The notes under the pieces were generated by a model. That model had not been told where the DNA came from and did not search any database. It saw nothing but the letters and a program-made list of their open reading frames with translations. 11,333 nt of DNA from Hydrogenothermaceae bacterium (GTDB taxonomy: Bacteria; Aquificota; Aquificia; Aquificales; Hydrogenothermaceae): assembly GCA_026984355.1 (NCBI GenBank), contig JALSSG010000151.1:1-11333 (forward strand), given 5' to 3'. The position numbers were made by a program, and so were the translations under genes. Every line of letters begins with the position of its first letter. The first letter of the stretch is position 1. Below are positions 6,399-11,333 of this stretch, one piece after another.

Positions 6399-8344
6399 CT
6401 TACTTTCTCATAATCAAGGGTAGTAAACTTTAGTATGAGAAAAATAATTACCAAACATATAAATCCAAACAAAATAGTCAAAAATAAAGCATAATAAAAA
6501 TCATCATACCTAAAAGCTGTATCATATATATAAAGTGCTATCACTTTAGTACTATCTGCTGGACCTCCTTTTGTAAGCACATATATCAAATCAAAAACAC
6601 CAAAAGCCTGAAGTACTCTAAAAACTAAAGCTATTCTTATAAACGGTAGTAAAAGTGGCAGTACTACATATAAAAATCCTTTAAAATTTCCAGCACCTTC
6701 AACCTTTATACTATGTATTAAATCTTCAGGAATAGACTTTAAACCTGCAAGCAAAATTATTACAACAAAAGGTGTAGTTTTCCATATATCTGAAAATACA
6801 GCAACAAACATAGCTCCTTCAGGAGCAGACAACCAGTCTATAGGTTTATCGATAAAACCAATCTTTAATAATAAATCATTTATAACACCAAAAGGATTAT
6901 TAAACATCCACTGCCATGACATAGCCATAACAGCTGTAGGAAGAGCCCATGGAACTAAAACAGAAAGCTTGCCAGCACCTAAAAACTTAAGTTTTTGATT
7001 TAGGAAAATAGCTATAAAAAGACCCAAAATTAATTCGATAGGAACAGAAAATAAAGTAAACAAGATAGTATTTTTTAAAACTATATATAAATCGTAATCT
7101 TTAAAAAATCTAAAAAATAGAGGCTCATTTCTACCTTCTACAACAGAGGAAATAGAATTTTTCATATGTTTATATGCTTCTTCTGGTTTCTCAATGCCTG
7201 TCAACACAGCACTGACATGTTTTTGTATAGTATCACTTATCCTTGGATAATCTGGGTGAACAGGTCTTGACTTTGCATTTAACAGAATTTTGTATAACAT
7301 AGGATAATGAGGGTTTTTATCTAAAATCTCTTTATCTAAAAACAAGGATTTCCTTGAAGGAACACCACCTCTTTTAAAGTGTAAAATCTTTTGAGCTTCC
7401 TTTGAGGTAGCAAATTTTATAAACTCCCACGCTTCTTTAATATGCTTACTACCTTTTGCTATTCCAAATCCCCAACCACCTAAAGCTCCTGAAGAAGTGT
7501 ATCCTTCTTTAGGAGGAATGGCAGTTATACCAACTTTACCTTTAAGTTTAGAACTGTCTTTATTTAAAATCAGCCAGGCATATGGCCAGTTTCTCATAAA
7601 TAAAGATTTTCCCTGTTCAAAAAATGATAATGAGTGTTGTTCTTGAAATGTCAAAACAGACTTTGGAGCAAAATTTCTATCTACTAATGTCTTCATAAAA
7701 GTCAAAGATTCAACTGTACTTCTTTTATCTAAAACCACTTTATTATCTCTTATAACATCTCCACCAGCACCCCATAAATATTCTAGAAAATTACACGTAA
7801 GACCTTCATACTGCATACCTTGGAACACTATGCAGTAAAATTCATTAGGTTTTGAATACTTTTTACATAAATCTATTAGCTGACTCCATGTTTTTGGAGG
7901 ATTATTTATGATATCTTTTCTATAATAAAGAACACCTACATCTGCTCTAACTGGTATTCTATAAAGGTGTCCCTTATACATACCTGCTTTAACAGTAGAT
8001 TCAATAAAATCCTTATAATCAATCTGCTTAAAAAATTCATCAAGCGGAATAATCCAGTTGTTTTCAGCAAATTTTGCAGTCCATACAACATCCATATAAA
8101 CAATTTCTATAGGGTCTCCTGCTAAAAAAGAGCGAATATACATATTTTGCCTTTCATCAGTAGACCATGGACCAGAAATATATTTAACTTTAATATCAGG
8201 GTGTAATTTTTCAAATTTGCTAATAATCTCTTTCCATGCGCCACCAACATCTTCTGGTCCTATCATTCTTAGTATTACTGTCTGCCCAAAAGAAAAATAA
8301 GTAAAAACAATATTTATAAGAATTGTCATAAAAATTTTTTTCAT
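6395..8344 (-). CDS. Solute-binding protein fused to a MalF-like ABC permease (CUT1 type)
   Basis: A single 649-residue chain. Residues 1-20 form a hydrophobic signal or anchor. Residues 21 to about 400 are a family 1 extracellular solute-binding protein (LRMIGPEDVGGAWKEII, FLAGDPIEIVYMD, YRIPVRADVGVLYYRKD, GALGGWGFGIAKGSKH, EAWEFIKFATSKEAQ). Residues from about 415 on are a MalF/UgpA-like permease: TM segments near 421-448, 458-481, 512-535, 557-590 and 617-640, with the EAA loop IPEDLIHSIKVEGAG then YVVLPLLLP (538-567). The permease part begins at what is normally TM2 (LKNTILFTLFSVPIELILGL), so the N-terminal hydrophobic segment may remain uncleaved and act as TM1, placing the binding domain in the first periplasmic loop. 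There is no stop or frame change at the junction. Its 3' end overlaps the MalG-like gene by 4 bases. The ATPase is absent from the window. No ribosome site precedes ATG 8342-8344, and a promoter predicts an almost leaderless mRNA. Confidence 0.9.
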   Translation of the reverse strand: MKKIFMTILINIVFTYFSFGQTVILRMIGPEDVGGAWKEIISKFEKLHPDIKVKYISGPWSTDERQNMYIRSFLAGDPIEIVYMDVVWTAKFAENNWIIPLDEFFKQIDYKDFIESTVKAGMYKGHLYRIPVRADVGVLYYRKDIINNPPKTWSQLIDLCKKYSKPNEFYCIVFQGMQYEGLTCNFLEYLWGAGGDVIRDNKVVLDKRSTVESLTFMKTLVDRNFAPKSVLTFQEQHSLSFFEQGKSLFMRNWPYAWLILNKDSSKLKGKVGITAIPPKEGYTSSGALGGWGFGIAKGSKHIKEAWEFIKFATSKEAQKILHFKRGGVPSRKSLFLDKEILDKNPHYPMLYKILLNAKSRPVHPDYPRISDTIQKHVSAVLTGIEKPEEAYKHMKNSISSVVEGRNEPLFFRFFKDYDLYIVLKNTILFTLFSVPIELILGLFIAIFLNQKLKFLGAGKLSVLVPWALPTAVMAMSWQWMFNNPFGVINDLLLKIGFIDKPIDWLSAPEGAMFVAVFSDIWKTTPFVVIILLAGLKSIPEDLIHSIKVEGAGNFKGFLYVVLPLLLPFIRIALVFRVLQAFGVFDLIYVLTKGGPADSTKVIALYIYDTAFRYDDFYYALFLTILFGFICLVIIFLILKFTTLDYEKVR

Positions 8345-8350
8345 AGAAAT

Positions 8351-8378
8351 ATCTTATCAGCTTAAATATCAATGGCAA
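8351..8378 (-). promoter_or_regulatory. Putative promoter of the ABC transporter pair, predicting a leaderless mRNA
   Basis: On the minus strand, TTGCCA (8373-8378, 5 of 6 -35 matches) and TAAGAT (8351-8356, 4 of 6 -10 matches) are separated by 16 bases. A start 7 bases past the -10 falls on 8344, the A of the fusion gene's ATG. No Shine-Dalgarno sequence is seen before that ATG, which fits a leaderless transcript. Confidence 0.4.
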
Positions 8379-8390
8379 AAATGCTGTAAT
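8362..8390 (+). promoter_or_regulatory. Putative tlyA promoter (extended -10)
   Basis: TG-C-TGTAAT (8382-8390) is an extended -10 with 5 of 6 matches. TTAAAT (8362-8367) is a weak -35 at 17-base spacing. Transcription would start near 8397, leaving about 16 bases before the tlyA ATG, in which no Shine-Dalgarno sequence is visible. It lies face to face with the transporter promoter in the same 68-base spacer. Confidence 0.4.
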
Positions 8391-8412
8391 ACTATTAGAA
8401 TATTCAAACATT

Positions 8413-9237
8413 ATGAAAAAAGAAAGATTAGACAAATTACTTGTAGATAAAGGTTTGGTAGAAAGCAGAGAAAAAGCTCAGAGAGTAATTATGAGTGGTG
8501 TAGTGTTTGTAAATGGTCAAAAAATCACTAAACCTGGAACAAAAATAAAAACTGATAGTCAAATATACATAAAAGAAAAACCAAAATATGTTTCAAGAGG
8601 TGGTTATAAATTAGAAAAAGGAATAAAAGTTTTCAAACCAGATATAAAAGATAAAATCTGCCTTGATATAGGAGCTTCTACAGGTGGCTTTACAGACTGT
8701 CTTTTACAGTATGGTGCTAAAAAAGTTTATGCGGTAGATGTTGGAACAAACCAGCTTCATGAAAAATTAAGAAAAAATCCCAGAGTAATTTCATTAGAAA
8801 AAACAAACGCAAGATACCTGACTGAAAAAGAAATACCAGAAAAAATAGATTTTATTGTATCTGATGTATCCTTCATATCTATACTGAAAATACTTCCAAA
8901 CTTATGTAATCTTCTAAAAGAAGAAGCACAGGGAATAATTCTGATAAAACCACAATTCGAGCTTTCTAAAGAAAAAGTAAAAGGTGGAGTAGTAAAAGAC
9001 AAACAGCTTCATATAGAAGCAATAAAAAAAGTAATTAAAGGACTTGAAGAAAGCTGTTATAGTGTTATAGATATAGATTTTTCAGAAACATGGGGTCCCG
9101 AAGGAAATATAGAATTTTTAGCGTACATAAAAAAAGACAAAGAGAAAAATCTAATAAAACCTGAAAAAATTACATATATAGTAAATCAAGCACATAAAAA
9201 ATTTAAAGAAAGAGGTAAAAAAAATGGAAGTAATTGA
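8413..9237 (+). CDS. tlyA: TlyA-family rRNA (cytidine-2'-O)-methyltransferase
   Basis: A 274-residue protein with the two TlyA domains. Residues 1-55 are an S4 RNA-binding domain (RLDKLLVDKGLVESREKAQR, VIMSGVVFVNG). The rest is a Rossmann-type FtsJ/RrmJ methyltransferase: SRGGYKLEKG (61-70), SAM motif I CLDIGASTGGFTD (83-95), AVDVGTNQLH, SDVSFISI, LIKPQFE and GNIEFL. The Lys66, Asp151, Lys179 and Glu234 positions fit the K-D-K-E tetrad of this family. Characterised TlyA proteins methylate C1920 of 23S rRNA, and some also C1409 of 16S rRNA; loss gives capreomycin resistance. The old 'hemolysin' name is misleading. Length is normal. I cannot assign it to the one-site or two-site subgroup. The last 14 bases overlap the LysR-type gene, so the two share a transcript. 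No clear ribosome site precedes the ATG. Confidence 0.93.
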   Translation: MKKERLDKLLVDKGLVESREKAQRVIMSGVVFVNGQKITKPGTKIKTDSQIYIKEKPKYVSRGGYKLEKGIKVFKPDIKDKICLDIGASTGGFTDCLLQYGAKKVYAVDVGTNQLHEKLRKNPRVISLEKTNARYLTEKEIPEKIDFIVSDVSFISILKILPNLCNLLKEEAQGIILIKPQFELSKEKVKGGVVKDKQLHIEAIKKVIKGLEESCYSVIDIDFSETWGPEGNIEFLAYIKKDKEKNLIKPEKITYIVNQAHKKFKERGKKNGSN

Positions 9238-10117
9238 TTATCATAGACTAAAAATATTTAAAACTGTTGCAGATTTAAAAAGCTTTTCTAAAGCTGCCGA
9301 ATTACTATTTTTAGCTCAGCCTACAGTAACTCTTCAGATAAAAAAATTAGAGAACTATTTAGGTATCACTCTATTTCATAGAAAGAAAAATGAAGTAGAA
9401 CTAACAGAAGAAGGAAAAATTTTATACAAATATGCAGAAAAGATATTAGAAGATTATCTACTTATGGAAAAAGAACTTTTAAGCATAAAAGAAAATATAA
9501 AACAACATCTTACTATAGGAGCAAGCACAACAATAGGAGAATACTTTTTACCTCAGATATTATCAAGCTTCTGGAAAGAGTTTCCAGATATAAAAATTAA
9601 TGTCTTTATAAGCAATTCAAAAGAAATAGAAGAAGGTGTTCTGTCTAAAACATTTAATATTGGACTTATAGAAGACGAAATAAACTCAAATAAACTATTT
9701 GTAAAAAGCTTTTATAAAGATGAAATTATCTTAATAGCATCTAAAGATAATCCTATTCCATCAAAAATAAGTGTTTATGACCTTCCAGAATACAAATTTA
9801 TATTTAGAGAAGTAGGTTCTGGAACAAGAAATATAATAGAAAACTACTTGAGAAAATATAATGTACTTAGAGAACTGGATATAGCAATGGAAGTTAGAAG
9901 TAGTAAAGCAATATCAAACATAGTAAAGAAAACCAACCTTATAGCTTTTGTTTCAAAGATAGTAGTAGAAGAAGATATAAAAAAGGGAACACTAAAAACA
10001 ATAACAATTGACGATTTTTCTATAAAAAGGGATTTTTCATTTATAACTCAAAAAAATATAAGACTTTCAGCTATAGAAAATGAATTTTTAAATAGACTTT
10101 TGAAATTTCGATATTAA
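9224..10117 (+). CDS. LysR-type transcriptional regulator
   Basis: A 297-residue LysR-family regulator. The winged helix-turn-helix is at residues 1-65 (LKIFKTVADLKSFSKAAELL, AQPTVTLQIKKLENYLGI, TLFHRKK), followed by the linker helix (TEEGKILYKYAEKILEDYLL). The effector domain runs from about 88 to 293, starting LTIGASTTIGEYFLPQIL and containing the typical EFPDIKINVFISNS and IVVEEDIKKGTLKTI segments. It resembles the CysB/CbbR-like branch, but I cannot name the effector. The start is supported by AGAGGT at 9211-9216, 7 bases before ATG. It overlaps tlyA by 14 bases on the same strand, which is unusual for a LysR gene: these are normally divergent from their target. The lipoprotein gene 33 bases downstream is a candidate target or simply co-transcribed. 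Confidence 0.9.
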   Translation: MEVIDYHRLKIFKTVADLKSFSKAAELLFLAQPTVTLQIKKLENYLGITLFHRKKNEVELTEEGKILYKYAEKILEDYLLMEKELLSIKENIKQHLTIGASTTIGEYFLPQILSSFWKEFPDIKINVFISNSKEIEEGVLSKTFNIGLIEDEINSNKLFVKSFYKDEIILIASKDNPIPSKISVYDLPEYKFIFREVGSGTRNIIENYLRKYNVLRELDIAMEVRSSKAISNIVKKTNLIAFVSKIVVEEDIKKGTLKTITIDDFSIKRDFSFITQKNIRLSAIENEFLNRLLKFRY

Positions 10118-10150
10118 ATTTAATGTAAAAATTTGTAGAAAGGCTAAAAA

Positions 10151-11284
10151 ATGAGAAAATTAGCAATTACAGCACTCATATTTATTATTACAGCCTGTAG
10201 TGGTGGTGTAAATACTGGAACAACCTTTGGTATAACCTCATGTGGAAGTAGTGGAAGTAGCAGTTCACCTACAGATAGAGGAGTATCAAATGAAACTATA
10301 AACGGTGTTTGGATAGGAGAATTCTCCAGAGAAATTATCACACAGGTCACATCAGCACCAAAAGGCAAAGTTTGCCTTGAGCTAAACCAGGAAGAATTTA
10401 AGATAAATGGTTTTGGATGGGTCTCTGGATTTATATGGGGAGAGAGTTTTAATCTAACAGCTGAAAATAACAATATATATGGAACAATAACTGGCAAAGA
10501 TTTAAAAGATAGAAAGATAAATATAGACTTATTTTTAAATAAAGAAGATACAATGACTTTAACAGGTACTATCTCAATTCAAGATAAAAATTACAATATA
10601 ATCTTAAAAAAACAAGAAAATCTACAAGAATGTCCATGGGCAGACAAAAACTTAGTTTTAGCATTTAAAAAAGTTATACAAAATCTTATACAACAAAAAA
10701 GTACTACTACGTCAAGTGAACATTTAGACCTGATACTTCCTTCATTTATAACTACTGTTCCTAAAGTTTATGTAAAAGTTGATGAAAATATTTTTAAAGA
10801 TTGGTGGATATATATATGGGAGATAAGAGATAATTCTTCCTCAGCAATATATCCTACATACACAATTGGAGGATTAATTAGTAACGATATATACTCATCA
10901 TGGGCAGGATGGTATACAAAAGGCATAGGTCTTGATGCTGAAAATAAAGGAAAGGAAATAAATGTCCTCCTAGAAAATATACAAAACAACGACATAGATA
11001 TAGCTATTTATAAAGATAATACAATAACATTCTCGTCAGATGGAGTTGAAGATTTTTATTACAACAAAGGAACAAAAATCTCTGAAAACCCATCTTTAAT
11101 AACAGAGTGTATAAATGGAAAACAATACAAAGTATGGATAAGTCAGATACCTTTTTTACTAAAATTTAGTGGAACAGACCTAAACAATAATAATCATTCT
11201 TTTGAAATTCCTATAGGAAATTTCTCTGATACAATAACAATTCCATCTGTTTATATAGAAATTTACGATTGTGAAACAATATAA
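10151..11284 (+). CDS. Putative lipoprotein of unknown function
   Basis: Not a family I recognise. The 377-residue product begins with a lipoprotein signal (MRKLAITALIFIITAC, lipobox ITAC, lipidated Cys16). Ser at +2 favours the outer membrane by the E. coli sorting rule. A low-complexity Gly/Ser/Thr linker follows (residues 17-45, including SCGSSGSSSSPTD). Residues 48-155 form a beta-rich unit (NGVWIGEF, NNNIYGTITGKD, TMTLTGTISIQDKNYNIIL) of the kind seen in small beta-barrels. A Ser/Thr-rich break near 184-189 separates it from a second beta-rich part (200-377) with many aromatic residues (DWWIYIWEIRD, YSSWAGWYTKGIG). Further cysteines are at 31, 75, 161, 320 and 374. AGAAAGG at 10137-10143 is the ribosome site. 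It follows the LysR-type gene by 33 bases and may be in its transcript. Confidence 0.85.
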   Translation: MRKLAITALIFIITACSGGVNTGTTFGITSCGSSGSSSSPTDRGVSNETINGVWIGEFSREIITQVTSAPKGKVCLELNQEEFKINGFGWVSGFIWGESFNLTAENNNIYGTITGKDLKDRKINIDLFLNKEDTMTLTGTISIQDKNYNIILKKQENLQECPWADKNLVLAFKKVIQNLIQQKSTTTSSEHLDLILPSFITTVPKVYVKVDENIFKDWWIYIWEIRDNSSSAIYPTYTIGGLISNDIYSSWAGWYTKGIGLDAENKGKEINVLLENIQNNDIDIAIYKDNTITFSSDGVEDFYYNKGTKISENPSLITECINGKQYKVWISQIPFLLKFSGTDLNNNNHSFEIPIGNFSDTITIPSVYIEIYDCETI

Positions 11285-11294
11285 AAAAACAAGG

Positions 11295-11322
11295 TTGACA
11301 TATCAACAATAACGCATAAATT
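11295..11322 (+). promoter_or_regulatory. Promoter-like sequence at the right edge
   Basis: TTGACA (11295-11300, perfect -35) and TAAATT (11317-11322, 4 of 6) lie 16 bases apart just after the lipoprotein stop. A short dyad, GTTGA-CATA-TCAAC (11294-11307), overlaps the -35. No T-run follows it, so it is not a terminator. It probably drives a gene starting beyond the window. Confidence 0.4.
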
Positions 11323-11333
11323 TATTTACTACA

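Noticed and set aside
6395..8344. Sequencing frameshift creating an artificial binding-protein/permease fusion
   Set aside because: The frame is continuous with sensible protein on both sides of the junction, and no leftover TM1-coding sequence lies in another frame that I could find; a direct check by resequencing is still possible.
8220..8435. Minus-strand open frame of 71 codons overlapping the start of the fusion permease gene and of tlyA
   Set aside because: It is a frame-shifted shadow of the binding-protein N-terminus and extends into tlyA on the other strand; the in-frame signal peptide at 8344 is the better start.
10144..10995. Minus-strand open frames at 10144-10497, 10768-10995 and 8757-9002
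   Set aside because: They are antisense shadows of the lipoprotein and tlyA genes, without ribosome sites or recognisable domains.

Overview
The window looks like a piece of chromosome from a low-GC, probably thermophilic bacterium. Three points suggest the Aquificota, perhaps a Sulfurihydrogenibium-like organism: a NurA-type nuclease, AT-rich lysine/isoleucine/glutamate-heavy proteins, and a GyrA whose C-terminal domain lacks the GyrA-box, as is known for Aquifex aeolicus. This placement is inference; no rRNA or other marker is present.

Left third (minus strand, read right to left): nurA (4836-3667), a small membrane-anchored helix-hairpin-helix protein overlapping its end and starting on TTG (3674-3369), then gyrA (3260 leftward, running off the window). 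gyrA contains an in-frame 402-residue intein (2906-1701) placed exactly between the DNA-cleaving tyrosine and the following threonine. All splicing residues appear intact, but the LAGLIDADG endonuclease motifs are decayed. All three genes concern DNA metabolism.

Middle: after a 179-base divergent spacer carrying a dyad, a plus-strand gene encodes a small exported four-cysteine protein of unknown function (5016-5552), with a strong ribosome site and its own hairpin terminator. Converging on it is a minus-strand pair for a CUT1-type ABC importer (8344-5577). The first gene fuses a periplasmic solute-binding protein to a MalF-like permease in one 649-residue chain; the second is a MalG-like permease. 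No ATPase gene is visible.

Right third (plus strand): tlyA (rRNA 2'-O-methyltransferase) and a LysR-type regulator overlap by 14 bases and are followed closely by a lipoprotein of unknown function. A promoter-like sequence at the right edge probably serves a gene beyond the window. No tRNA, rRNA, CRISPR array or insertion sequence was recognised, and no gene-free stretch exceeds 300 bases. The most noteworthy items are the GyrA intein, the missing GyrA-box and the binding-protein/permease fusion.
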